Of a stretch of 64,000 bases of DNA, positions 42,802 through 52,934 are shown piece by piece. Below the pieces are notes generated by a model. It searched no databases. It was not told the origin of the DNA and saw only the letters and a list, made by a program, of their open reading frames with translations. Positions within the stretch are counted from its first letter, which is position 1. Each line of letters opens with the position of its first letter. Origin of the DNA: Mycosphaerella arachidis (Eukaryota > Ascomycota > Dothideomycetes > Mycosphaerellales > Mycosphaerellaceae); the NCBI GenBank assembly GCA_001297265.1, contig LIHB01000006.1, forward strand, positions 602,261-666,260, given 5' to 3'. The position numbers were made by a program, and so were the translations under genes.

Positions 42802-43815
42802 CTAAGAATCAGCCCTCCTTCCTACACTTCGTCGTACCAACGTCCTCCTCTCGACATCATGAAACATTACCTCCCGCCTACATAACGGGCATTCCCCCTG
42901 ACTGCGTGCGCAAGTATTAAGACAATCCTCACAAACGAAGTTGCTGCACATGGTCTCCGCTGACGCACCGTTGCCGCAGATCGTTGGATACGTCTCGGGG
43001 CCGCTTTCCTGACGCGACCAGACATTGAAGCAGATAGGACATCCCTCTTCTCTCTGCCGGACTGCCGCTTTGATTGTCAATAGCTGAGAGTAACTTTGAT
43101 CGAGTTCTGCCACGCCTTCATCTAGAAGAGAATGAACAATTCGACGCATGGCGGCCTCGTGCACCGAATCGCGCTCCTGCTCTAATTGTATCTGCCGGTC
43201 GAGAAGCAAAGCCGTTCGATGTTCCAGCTCATCCTGCAAATGAGCCAGGTACTGACGGTTCGCATGGAGGCTTGGTACGACTATATCTGTTGATTCTGAT
43301 GGACTGGGCAGCTGTTCGAGCTCTGAACTGGTAGCTACATCTTGGAGAGTCGGTTGCGGCGATTGCAACTCGTCGTCGGTCTGTCGTGGTCGACTATGGA
43401 AAATAACGTATTCGCCAAGTATTCTCTGACGACGTGATTGTCGTGAGGATTCCGCGCGTGGCGTGTCATTAAGCTCGAAATCAATCTGGCTCCAGTCATT
43501 GACCACTTGAGTTCTTTGTAGTGGCACGTACTCCCGACCGTGCCTTGTGGAGCGCTCAAACGATATTGGCACTTCTATACGTGCCGGGTACGTAACATTG
43601 CCACTGTACGGGTGTGTAGTCGAGTATCGTTCCAATCTTCGCTGTTGCAGGACCGCCCACCGACGAGCTTGTTCTCTCCTGTGCGTAACAACGTGCATTG
43701 GGGGACCTTCGCTATGATGGTAGATGGCTAAGCTAAGCTGGGTGCTGCGCGAGACTTGGAGTCTTCGCTGCGCTCGGAGAGGCTCCGGCTCGTTGTCATG
43801 GATTCGTCGAGGCAT
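42802..43815 (-). CDS. Protein with C-terminal RING-like zinc-binding motif
   Basis: A single exon, 337 aa from the ATG at 43815 (MPRRIHDNEPEPLRAQRRL). An in-frame ATG at 43890 would add 25 residues beginning MLMYFKFVHLF. The body is Arg/Gln/Ser-rich. A coiled-coil-like stretch (AHLQDELEHRTALLLDRQIQ) precedes a cysteine-rich end with CPIC, a single C in PTICGNG, CSNFVC, CEDC-type spacing and CPLC. That order resembles a RING finger, so an E3 ubiquitin-ligase role is possible. The usual metal-binding His is not obvious at its position, and the loops are longer than normal. I do not recognise the rest. Confidence is good that it is a gene and moderate for RING. Confidence 0.65.
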   Translation of the reverse strand: MPRRIHDNEPEPLRAQRRLQVSRSTQLSLAIYHHSEGPPMHVVTHRREQARRWAVLQQRRLERYSTTHPYSGNVTYPARIEVPISFERSTRHGREYVPLQRTQVVNDWSQIDFELNDTPRAESSRQSRRQRILGEYVIFHSRPRQTDDELQSPQPTLQDVATSSELEQLPSPSESTDIVVPSLHANRQYLAHLQDELEHRTALLLDRQIQLEQERDSVHEAAMRRIVHSLLDEGVAELDQSYSQLLTIKAAVRQREEGCPICFNVWSRQESGPETYPTICGNGASAETMCSNFVCEDCLNTCARSQGECPLCRREVMFHDVERRTLVRRSVGRRADS

Positions 43816-43925
43816 GATGTCGAGCTTGAGAATGTGATAGACTGGCGCAGATTTGCCAAAGAGGTGTACGAATTTAAAATACATTAACAAAGTGTATCCG
43901 AGAAGAAGTGCAAAGGATATCCAAT

Positions 43926-43985
43926 ATGGTTGTCCTCAAAATACTTGTCCTCAAAATGGTTGTCCTTACAATGGTTATCCTCGTC
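43926..43985. repeat. 15-bp tandem repeat, four units
   Basis: Units at 43926, 43941, 43956 and 43971 follow ATGGTTGTCCTCAAA with 0-4 changes each. The array lies just upstream of the RING-like gene, so probably in its promoter. A short plus-strand frame through it is only a product of the repeat. Confidence 0.85.
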
Positions 43986-44142
43986 CAGCGTAAGCCTGGT
44001 TCCTCATTGGAAGGATGTTTCTGTGCTGTTCTCCAGTCATCACCACCAAGATCGCAACAGCAAGCTCGGGCGATGGCCCGCAAAAGACATCCCAACCCCC
44101 AAGAACGCCTCCGCTAATCCACAGACGTGATAGTATCAAGCC

Positions 44143-44895
44143 TCAAGCCCTATGTCCATTCTCCTTAACGACCGGCTTCGTGTTTTCCTCGCTCCCGATC
44201 CCAGCGTCCTTCGCATAGAGTTCTTCGCTCCTTCTTTTTAAGTCTCTGCAGAAGTCTTGCACTCTCTGCTGCGTCGCTTCTGCATACTTTTTCTTCCGAC
44301 TCTTGGCGCCCATGCCCGCAAAGGTGATCCACGTCCTATATTTCGTGGCTCCATTGTCCAATTCTTCGACCTCGTTCACTCGCTCCGTTTTCATGATGAA
44401 TCCTGGCGCGAACAGATTCGCATTATCCAAGACCCATCGTATTCTCGTAATGTTTCCGCCCTGAGCATGGCTCGCATGCCCATCGTCCTTGTGCTTCAAC
44501 GGTTCCAGATGTTCACACCGCTCCTTACTCGTCTCGCGGATCTCCGGTGTAATCTGCACGGCAAAGGTCATGAAAGTCCCCTGCTCCATCTTGAGGTTGT
44601 GACGGCCAGCGTGAGGATTGGGGTGTTTGGTTATGATGACGTCTGGGTTGAAGGTGTTCCACTCTCTCCAATCGTGAACGCTGACAATTGCGTCATATGG
44701 ATATTTGGGAGGCACGTTGATGTCGATCTCGGCATAGACTGACCAGACGCCACCTTTGGGAATTGTGGGTGTCGGCCGAGGACCAATATTCTGTGTAGAG
44801 CGGAAGTGGTGGTCCTGATATGCGCCTCCAGGTCCAGAAGTGCTCTTGCTGCGTTTGGGCATGTCCGAGGAGGGCATTCTGGAGGTTGGCGTCAT
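44143..44895 (-). CDS. SRPBCC (START/Bet v 1-like) domain protein of unknown ligand
   Basis: A single exon, 250 aa from the ATG at 44895 (MTPTSRMPSSDMPKRSKS). From about residue 48 the order is SRPBCC-like: GGVWSVYAEIDINVPPKYPY (first beta strand), DAIVSVHDWREWNTFNPDV, GRHNLKMEQGTFMTFAVQI, ITRIRWVLDNANLFAPGF, MKTERVNEVEELDNGATKYR (strands), and a long Lys/Arg-rich C-terminal helix. Such folds bind hydrophobic ligands; many fungal copies are of unknown role. The ATG follows a TTGATAG sequence that could be a splice acceptor, so an extra 5' exon cannot be excluded. Confidence 0.75.
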   Translation of the reverse strand: MTPTSRMPSSDMPKRSKSTSGPGGAYQDHHFRSTQNIGPRPTPTIPKGGVWSVYAEIDINVPPKYPYDAIVSVHDWREWNTFNPDVIITKHPNPHAGRHNLKMEQGTFMTFAVQITPEIRETSKERCEHLEPLKHKDDGHASHAQGGNITRIRWVLDNANLFAPGFIMKTERVNEVEELDNGATKYRTWITFAGMGAKSRKKKYAEATQQRVQDFCRDLKRRSEELYAKDAGIGSEENTKPVVKENGHRA

Positions 44896-45748
44896 CTATC
44901 AAGAGCAGGATTACCGATTATGATATATAGAAGGTCGTGAGTCGTCAAGGTCGTCAAATGACCTCGGGTTGAGGTGTTCTAGAAGTTTTGTAAGGCTTAC
45001 GTTGAGGCTGTAGATATTCTAGCTCTACTTCACCAAGGTTGCAGATCAGAGCTCGGGTCGCCGGCTGCGAAATGCGAGGCGGTCATGACTCTCTCCGCTC
45101 TGTCAGTTCTACCTCTTATTCCCATGTCATTTTATCATCACTACTATACTGCCAAAGAACGCCGCGGATGAATCGAAAATGCATGACAAAGCCATCAAAG
45201 ACGTTGGAATCAACAAGCTTGAGCATGTTGTTTGGAAAGTATGATCAGCAAGGCCGACATATGTATTGTCGGTTGCCCATGGACCGGGAGTGTTCGGATC
45301 ATGAAGATCAAGCTGAGGATGCACATAACGATCAAGTCAGCAACGGCCTCACCATCAACGAAGAGCAGCCTGAGCGGAGCATCGAATTTTGACGGCCTCG
45401 CAGACAAGAATGACCAGCCGAGAACAAGGCCGTAACGAAGTGAGTAGTGCTTGCGACAAGTCAGCCGCCTACGCACCAGGCTCTTATATTCGTCCTCGCA
45501 CCCTTACAGCGTAAGCAGCATGGAGAGTCACAGAAGCATGAGGGACCTGAGTCCCGTTTACCGAAACCTGAGCCCGAATTGCTGTCGCACAACTTGATCC
45601 GATTGTCCTACTTCCTGATCGTCAAAGGATGACAGCTTGTCAGAGACGCAAGCAGTCATTAAAGCAGCAAGCTAAATCCTAGAATATATAAGAAAGAGGT
45701 CCTCGGGTGGCGGCCTCACTCATTCAGGGCTTCACAAGCAGAGTCACT
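44896..45748. other. Intergenic region with a TATA box near its end
   Basis: 853 bp between divergent genes. Apart from the TATA element listed separately, only short frames occur. Confidence 0.45.
45684..45691 (+). promoter_or_regulatory. TATA box (ATATATAA)
   Basis: ATATATAA lies about 60 bases before the ATG of the small P/Q-rich gene. A consensus TATA this close is uncommon among the genes in this window and supports the neighbouring frame being a real, regulated gene. Confidence 0.5.
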
Positions 45749-46231
45749 ATGTTCGGTAATCCTTTCTCTTTGCAACCCTGGTGGTTGAACTGGCAGACTC
45801 CCGAACAGCGAAACCAAAACCTACGCAGTGCTTTCGGCCTTGTTCAACATGGTCCATTCTATGCTTTCGGTCCCGGCTGGCCGCCTGCTATGCAAATGGG
45901 CATTCCGGGATTCACGCCGCCGTATCCGCCGCAATGGCCACAGCAGTTTACTCCCAACTTCATGCCTCAGCAATTTGGCTGGCAAGGCCCAGTGCAGCAC
46001 CAGCAGCCACATGTAGCTCAACCTGCTCCAACTGCGCCAGCTGATGCCGGCATTGGCCAAGGCCAGCAGCAGCGGGTCCAGCGGGATCCGCAGGAAGAAC
46101 CACCGCATCAAGCCCCGGAGCAGGAACCACTGCAGCAAGACCGACCAGTGCAGCCGCCTCAGCAGCCCGCGCCAAGGCCACCGCAGCAGCGCGCTGGACC
46201 TCTCACAGAACAGGAGTTGGCGGAAATTTGA
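45749..46231 (+). CDS. Small proline/glutamine-rich protein, function unknown
   Basis: 160 aa from the ATG at 45749 (MFGNPFSLQPWWLNWQTPEQ). The N-terminal half is aromatic and Pro/Phe/Gly-rich (WWLNWQ, FGPGWPPAMQMG, PYPPQWPQQF). The second half is Gln/Pro-rich low complexity ending GPLTEQELAEI. There is no signal peptide, membrane segment or recognised domain. The frame extends 14 codons upstream to a GTG, which I do not use because fungal genes start at ATG. Support comes from the upstream TATA box, biased composition and lack of a better frame. It could be a short lineage-specific gene. Confidence 0.55.
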   Translation: MFGNPFSLQPWWLNWQTPEQRNQNLRSAFGLVQHGPFYAFGPGWPPAMQMGIPGFTPPYPPQWPQQFTPNFMPQQFGWQGPVQHQQPHVAQPAPTAPADAGIGQGQQQRVQRDPQEEPPHQAPEQEPLQQDRPVQPPQQPAPRPPQQRAGPLTEQELAEI

Positions 46232-46471
46232 ATGTGGTTACGATATCCTTGAGTCTCGGTAGAGCAGGGCTCTGAGTCGTCACGTATAGGCGCAGCATGC
46301 ATCAACATAAACATGATTCATTCGCCCATCTCATACCGCATCATTGTATGGCGGCGCTGATGAAAGCCATCACTGCAGCCACTGAGATGCATGAACACAG
46401 AGCGCTAATTTGGACAGATCCCAAAAAGACAGCAGAAACGCTACATCGCATTGACATCACTGTCAAAACTT

Positions 46472-47624
46472 CTATAGCTTCGCCTGAATTGCACTTGCTG
46501 GCTTGCCCCTGATATCTGGCTCTGGCTGCTTGTCAACGATCATGCTTGATGCCCTTTGCAAGCTCTCCACGGCCTCTTTCTCGATCCTGTTGACAAGCTC
46601 CTCGCATGTTGGGATGTCATTAATGAGACCAACAACTTGTCCGGCAGTCCAGACCTAGACCGATGTCGTTAGCATTCTCGACACTTCTGGTACCTCGTTT
46701 GTCCACACTTACTCCATAGTCTGGGTCGCCGTTGAGGAAAACCTGTCGTCCTCGCTTGCCGCTGACAAGCCCGCCAACAGCCTCAAAATCCTTCGTCTCG
46801 GGCTTGTTCTCGATCTCATATGCCTCGTCCGAGACCTTGTTCTTAAACAATCTGCTCGTATTCCTCCACTTCCTCAGCACAAGTCTGGTATCCGTCTCTT
46901 GCGCCTTGACAATGCTCTCCTTGATATTGTTATGAATTGGTGCCTCAACAGTGCACATGAATCGTGTTCCCATATTGATTCCCTCAGCACCCAAGTTGAT
47001 CGCAGCAGCAAGACCATTTCCATCGCAGAAGCCACCCGATGCAATGAACGGGATGGGCATGACCTGTCGTGATCGGGAGAGGAGAATCAAGTTCGTAATA
47101 TCTGTCTCGCCGACGTGACCGGCGCATTCGAAGCCGTCGATGCTGAGGAAGTCGACGCCGAGCTTGACGGCGCTAAGGGCGTGTCTGATGCTTGTGCACT
47201 TGTGCAGGATTACACATGGTGGGTCTGCCTCCTTGAGCATCTTGATGATCGGGCCTGGGGAGTTTCCGGCTGTCTCGACGATTCGGATGCCCTCGTCGAG
47301 GATGGCTTGGGCGTAGCCTGGGTAGTCGGGTGGGTTCATCGATGGGAGGAGAGTCAAGTTCACGCCGAAGGGCTTGCTGGTCATCTTCTTGCATTTTCTG
47401 ATTTCTCTGCGGAGGTCATCTGGCGATGGTTGGGTGAGGGCCGTTATGATACCGAGACCACCGGCGTTGGAGACTGCTGACGCCATTTCTGCGTAGCCAA
47501 CCCATTGCATTCCACCCTGGACGACCGGGACTGCAATGTATTAGACATGTTGTCGTTGTCTCCGACCTGACCTTCTCTCACCTCTGATCCCGAGCTTGCG
47601 GGTTAGGGCAGTATTGAAAGGCAT
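46472..47624 (-). CDS. Nitronate monooxygenase (2-nitropropane dioxygenase family)
   Basis: Three exons: 47624..47582, 47530..46713, 46654..46472; total 1044 nt, 347 aa; introns 51 and 58 bp, phases consistent. An FMN-dependent TIM barrel that oxidises alkyl nitronates such as propionate-3-nitronate. Visible marks are RVPVVQGGMQWVGYAEMASA, VSNAGGLGIITALTQP, KPFGVNLTLLP, the FMN phosphate region FIASGGFCDGNGLAAAINLG, AEGINMGTRFMCTVEAPIH, and the ECAGHVGETD loop carrying the active-site His. The length is typical. The first exon encodes only 14 residues. There is no targeting signal. Confidence 0.93.
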
Positions 47625-48548
47625 GCTGTCGATGTCGCTGTGTCTATTGTTGCGCTATCTCAAAGCCGTAACGCACGTCTATGATATAAACTGAAATCCG
47701 AGAAACGAGAGAGTATGACTTCCCTACCTGTCAGGGCGAACGATTAAGCTCCGGCAATGTGATCAAGAGCGTGTTGTCGATGCAACCGAGGTCGTTCGGA
47801 CCCTGGCGAAACAGTGAAGGCTGTTGGTCCGGACCGAACTCCGTCGGCTCGTGATCATCGGCAAAAGCGCTTCTCCCTTCTCTTCCTCCGACCGCACGAC
47901 ATGATCACTAATAACGCGGACGGTAGAATGATACATCACTGCGTATCTCCTCGGGGCTCTGAATTGCTCTGTTGAAAAGATAATGTCTGCTTGCAGCTGA
48001 GGCAAAATGATCAGGAGGTCTTGACACGCCGTCGCCGAATCGCTTGTTAGGTACCACCCGAGTTATTACCGAACTGAGGCCATTGGCATATGATCAATAG
48101 GCCGATAAGGCTGTAACGAAGAAGATGCGTACGCAGGGGATATTCTGTCAACGGCTGCTAAGGTCTTCACGACTCCGCTCACGAACAGATAGCCTCTTGA
48201 CGGCAGGTCGGATACTCCCATCCTCGAAGAAGGCCACCAGACACCACAGCCTGAACGCTCCCTAGAGATCAGGCGCAGATATCCTCATTCCCAGCATTGT
48301 TCATCGTCCATAGGTCGGGTATGAGCTACCATAGTGGGATATGAGGGATAACCTGGATTTATCTGCATCGCAAAGCCGAGATGATTGGACGTACCGGCAG
48401 GAGAAGAGAACGAATGCTCGCAACCAAGGTATAGTTCGAAGTTAAATTAATACATTAGAACATGCCATCATTCCATCACGATTGATTGTATGTACAAGAT
48501 TATAATGACTTCCCAACCACCGGAGGGTACAAAAGCCCCCACATTACA
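47625..48548. other. Intergenic region, no gene recognised
   Basis: 924 bp between the nitronate monooxygenase start and the stop of an unknown gene. One minus-strand frame of 80 codons (47763-48005) has no resemblance to a known family and is not called. Confidence 0.45.
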
Positions 48549-49307
48549 TCAAGCGGACCTTGACTTGAGTTCTGCAGAGCGGTGGAAATTGTCTTGCAGC
48601 GCTTGGAGGCGGAACAGATACTCCTCGGCCTTCCTTATGCCCGGATCCTGAGGAGGAGTCCTGTTCAATTCGGTCCGTCCTTGTTCGATAGGTGCCTGCA
48701 AATCGCGAGCCATCTTCCTCGCGATGTCTCGTGCTTGCAAGTCCGTGCAGACCATGTACTCAAGTGTGTCGGGACTGTAGCCTGAAGCGCGTTGATTTGC
48801 TGGCGTCGAGGCTGGAGTCAGAAGCTGGTTGGAGATTTGCAGGTGAGTGTCGTCATTGTCGGGAGCAGAGTTGTCGGGAACAGAGATGTCGGGAGCAGGA
48901 GTCGTACTATTCGATCTACTTGGGCTGGCACTGTCGGTGGCGTCGTCGTCCTCACGATCGCTTTCTGGACCTGGTGTAGCTACTTTGCGCGGGTAGGTGA
49001 AGCGTTGTTTTTGGCGCATTGGTGTGCTACTGGTCCAGGGATCTTTGTGCGTCTTCGAATCATCTGTGGCATACATGCTGACCATGATGGCAGTGCAGGT
49101 CCATGTATGAGGCGGACTTCCAGGTGCCCACAAGCACTGAGCCGCTCCCTTGGCTCTGCGTTGGCGTGCCTCGTGATCTGTCTCTGGCCACTCCTCCCAG
49201 AGCTCCGCATGCTGTGCGAGGAATCTGATGAAGTCGGCGGGAGAGTACGTAGCGGGCGAGTGGTTGTGGACCCATTGCGATGGGGCGGCGACGTTCTTGC
49301 GGGTCAT
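48549..49307 (-). CDS. Hypothetical protein with acidic low-complexity centre
   Basis: A single exon, 252 aa from the ATG at 49307 (MTRKNVAAPSQWVHNHSPATYS). The N-terminal 45 residues look ordered (SPADFIRFLAQHAELWEEWPETDHEA). Residues 110-150 are Ser/Asp/Pro-rich with a short repeated PDNSAPDN-type motif. The C-terminal 75 residues are helical in character (LEYMVCTDLQARDIARKMARDL; ILFRLQALQDNF-like). No known domain is recognised. Strand, length and composition support a real gene; function unknown. Confidence 0.55.
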   Translation of the reverse strand: MTRKNVAAPSQWVHNHSPATYSPADFIRFLAQHAELWEEWPETDHEARQRRAKGAAQCLWAPGSPPHTWTCTAIMVSMYATDDSKTHKDPWTSSTPMRQKQRFTYPRKVATPGPESDREDDDATDSASPSRSNSTTPAPDISVPDNSAPDNDDTHLQISNQLLTPASTPANQRASGYSPDTLEYMVCTDLQARDIARKMARDLQAPIEQGRTELNRTPPQDPGIRKAEEYLFRLQALQDNFHRSAELKSRSA

Positions 49308-50897
49308 GTTGATTGCTGGGTGGTTGACTTGGTTTGATAGAATGACCTTGACAACCTAGTTGGGTTGGGGACAGGTCGAAAGTGGTGGTAGGATTGAAGG
49401 AGATCAAGATGTTGGTGCCTGCACCAGTGTCGTTTGTCGAAATGTGTCGCAGCGTAGGGAATGTTCGAAGTACTGGAGATGTAAATGCGGGTTTGTTGAA
49501 CGTGCCCGCGTTGCTGTGGGTTCGAAAGGGAAAGAGGTTATTTACAGATGAAAAGGTTGGTGCCAGCACCAGGAAATGGTAGGAAATTGTATGTTGGAAT
49601 GAGATGGTGAGTTTGCTAAGAGATCCATCGCAGGTATCCATATATGTGCACGTCCGTGAGTGCCAAATTCATGACCTGTCTGAGCCCTGTTCTGGGAGGA
49701 AAGACATTGTGTAAGACTGGGAAGCGACTTTCGCAGCATGACAAAACAATGAAGGGGCCAGTACCTATTGTAAAAGCTTGACACCATGACGGTGGCTTCA
49801 ACAATAGCAGAGGTTGTAGATGTGGAAGCAATCGAGCTTGAGGTCCACGATGGCGCATTTGTTAGGCAAAATAGTGCTCAAGTGCGAAGGGCTCTTGACA
49901 GGGGTTCGACGCCATCGAGCGCTTCATCTTGTACACGTCAAAAGCTGTTGATCGAGCCTTCCCGCACCTTAGAGGACAGCGTTCCAACAACGACATATTG
50001 AAAAAGTTCGTAGAATCATGCGATAGCTGCTTTTGTCAAGGGTCTTGGTCTGCTACGAGCTCAATCACGTGAGATCAGGCTTAAACCATATCGACTGAAA
50101 CCAGAAGATTTCAGTGGCCTGCTCCCCGTACCATGTATCTGGCTCCTCGATTGACGTCTCGGTTAGAGGGACTGTCCATTGCGCAACACATGAGCGTTGT
50201 CATACATCGATAGCCCACTCTAGCATCGGCTGGTGTGTTCCAATCCTGGTCGGTCTGTCCAAGAAGCGCGTTCATGCGCTTCGTATTGTCGCTAAAGCCC
50301 AAATGTTTTGTGTACGTCACACATGTATCTGAACCCCAGGGGTCTGCGATAAACAGACCGGCCGGAAAGCGACCGTATTGTAGTATTGTTGCCTGTTCAT
50401 GATCTCAACTCGTATAGCCTACACGTGGGAACCGATGTATCGACACACTGCAAATCTTCCTGTTTGCGGCCTACGCACGGAGCCTGATGTCAGGCCTCCA
50501 CAGAAGGAGTGAGTTCTCAAAGCGCACCACGATTGCGTTCATTGGTAGTGGTACGTCTCACGACCCCTGACATGTGCTCACGAGCGGCATAGATTTGACG
50601 CATTCTTTCATCAGCTGTTGAGCCCTGCCCAGTGGGCGGATTATGTTGTCTACCAAGACATCCATTCCGGGCAATTTGAGGTCAAAGTAGCTGGGCATGG
50701 AAGTATCGCCCAATATCTAGTATCTTGTACGCGTCCTCTGGCCTGTCTTCGTCTTGAAGTCGTTGAGCAGTTATGATGATCCGAAAGGCCATGCTCACGT
50801 TTATCTTGAGAATCGTGCCAAGAAGCGATGAACGCCGCAACCGCCGCGTCCGTTCGGCAACGCAAGAAGAAGTCGAAGGACGGTTCAGCAGATGCCG
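49308..50897. other. Intergenic region, no gene recognised
   Basis: 1.59 kb. It carries only short overlapping frames, none with family resemblance or convincing splice partners. Confidence 0.45.
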
Positions 50898-52141
50898 CTA
50901 TGGGATGGTAAAGTCAGGTTCTGCCACAATAGCGTCTCGTTTGACCCCATGTCTGGTCCGGTGTGCAAGGCGCTCGATGAAATCCTCGTATAGGTCCGCA
51001 GAGACCGCGACTTCGCAACATTTGAACAGCCTCTTCGTGAGCCAAGATTCCATGCCTGCCACAGGCACGAATGCGGGGCGTCGCCTACCCAGCCTTCCTC
51101 TGAAATCGACTGCTGTTATATAGATCTTGAGTGTTGCCTCCAGGCCGTCCCAGTGGCAGACCGAATCGATAAGATGATCCAAGATTGAACTCCGCCATCG
51201 CTGGCGATATCTTGGTCCAAGGTCAGTGACATATGAAGAGGCATGCTCTGTTGGCAGCCACTCCGAAATGAATATTTCTTGACGAGCTGCTGCTACACAG
51301 TGCAAGAGCACTCTTGCCAGCCGTTCGTTTTGCTCAAGTCCAAACGATCGTTACTCAAGTCCAAACGACCGTTGCTACCCGAGGCCAGTACCCACCGGAG
51401 GCTTCTGAGACCGGATTTAGACGTGACATGGCCGTCACGGCTGCTCTCTTTGCCATGCTTAAGAAATGTAGCAGAGAAAAGCTCAAGAGGCTGGCGAACT
51501 TCGTCAGGAGCTGCAACAAAATCCTGAAGCATGATCCAGGGGTCGAACCGAGTTTCTCGCGGGAGTTCTTTCTGGTGTTGTTCGACATCGACGGTCCGTA
51601 GCCACTCGCATGCAGGTGTTGGACTATATAAGGTGGGTGAGAGATTCAAATAAAGGTAGAATCTGTGATCCTCTTCAGAGAGTGCAGAGTTTGCCGCACA
51701 TTCCTTAAGGGGCAGTTGAAATCGAGATTCACGAGTTCTGTGATGAACGGCTGGTCTTTGGCCAGCGGTAGTAATATGTTAGCTCAAACTAGGATCATGG
51801 GTAGGCTGCACACTGCTTGTGCTATAAGTCCGACGAAAAGTGCTTGGAGCCGAACCCAGAGCCGAACCTCGGACTCGAACAGACTTATTGCTAGGCGGCA
51901 GACGATAGAAGGCTGCAGCTTTTTCTTCTAGCAGTCGGTGTCTCTCCAAATAGACCCTACCTATACGCTCATCATGGTCTATGAGAACAGAAGAAGTGCG
52001 CAGGATATCGTCTGGCGAGCGATCTTGCCCAGGAGCCTGCTGACTGAAATGCCTGGGCAAAAAGTGGCGTCCAATATAGAAGATTTGACACGGATCAGAG
52101 TATCTGTCCCGTTCTTGAAGCAGTCTTGCAGTCCTGATCAT
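50898..52141 (-). pseudogene. Frameshifted paralogue of the 52898-53863 gene, probably with presequence
   Basis: Likely exon 1 runs 52141..51814 (MIRTARLLQERDRYSD ... FRRTYSTS). An intron 51813..51751 with a GCTAAC branch and CAG end is phase-consistent, and exon 2 starts at 51750. The part from FYLYLNLS through EWLRTVDVEQHQKELP, DPWIMLQD and PLELFSATFLKH to HVTSKSGLRSLRWVL matches the neighbouring intact gene in order. At 51328-51331 an A-run on the minus strand has four As where five would keep the frame (SKTNGW versus the continuing ERLARVLLHCVAA). Downstream, HWDGLEATLKIY, GMESWLTKRLFK and SADLYEDFIERLAHR again match the paralogue. A 21-bp tandem duplication precedes the break. The N-terminus is Arg/Ser-rich, mitochondrial-like. 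Function unknown. A base-calling error instead of a true frameshift is possible. Confidence 0.6.
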
Positions 52142-52897
52142 GCGAAACGCTAGGGCCTGGCCAGCACGGCCGTCGCGCGAGTCCACAGATCCCTTGGTGA
52201 ATGAAGTGACCGCCTCGTCTTTTCCACACCTGCTAAAAAATTGAAAAGCTGCACCGGGTGTGGGATCCAAGGCCTTTAAAAGGTGTATACTGGCCAATCG
52301 TATTCTCGATCGATCTCGTCGTGTTAGACCTGGCATCAAGCAATCAACTTACTTGACTGACGCAAAAGTCAATACTTGCTTGGATGAATGACTGGTTACT
52401 TGCTTGACTAATACCAAGGGCCCATACTTGACTGACTTGCTTGACTTGCTTGAGCAAAAAATAAGATTTTTGCACTATTTATATATTCGAAGGCCTATTT
52501 TCCTAATATCTTCTAAGATACTTAAGATACGTACTAGATAGTGTATATACTCGTAGATTATATATATATATACGTATATATATATAATCGTAATAAGAGG
52601 TATAGATCTAGTGTTGTCTATAAATTCTCGGGGTTACGGGGCTGGGGGGGGGGTTACGGGGTTATAGAATTACGTGATTGTAGGTCACGTCGTTACGCGG
52701 CTGTATAGTCACGTGATCCCAGGCTATTGCGGCTGAGTTTGTAGCTAAGATATAGTTTCGGCGCCCTTTCGCATATATTCTATGATTATATATACTTGTT
52801 TACTTGCTTGCTTGACTGACAATATCGCACGTTACTTGACTGGGTGTTATACGACCTTGCTTAATTGACTTGAAGGGAAAATTCGTCAAGCAAGCAG
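52142..52897. other. AT-rich spacer between the two paralogues
   Basis: It holds the inverted-repeat segment described separately: clustered TTGACT/CTTGCTTGACT words, an AT palindrome, a G-rich run and several ACGTGA words. No coding potential is seen. GC content drops visibly compared with both flanks. Confidence 0.6.
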
Positions 52898-52934
52898 TCA
52901 AAACAGATCAAGTTGATTAATTGATGCCAGGTCT
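52326..52934. repeat. Segment bounded by 25-bp terminal inverted repeats
   Basis: Bases 52326-52350 and the reverse complement of 52910-52934 agree at 23 of 25 positions (both begin AGACCTGGCATCAA). Just inside each end are runs of TTGACT/CTTGCTTGACT words in opposite orientation. The interior is AT-rich and lacks an open frame. The structure fits a short non-autonomous element (MITE-like) or an inverted duplication of a gene end, since the right arm includes the last codons of the 52898-53863 gene. Confidence 0.55.

Noticed and set aside
43908..44117. Plus-strand frame through the 15-bp repeat
   Set aside because: It is open only because the repeat unit is a multiple of three without stops, and it overlaps no conserved sequence.
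51779..52339. A separate 186-aa gene between the paralogues
   Set aside because: Its C-terminal half joins in phase, through a likely intron, to the frame continuing at 51750 and resembles the paralogue's presequence. The part before M67 reads into the inverted repeat.
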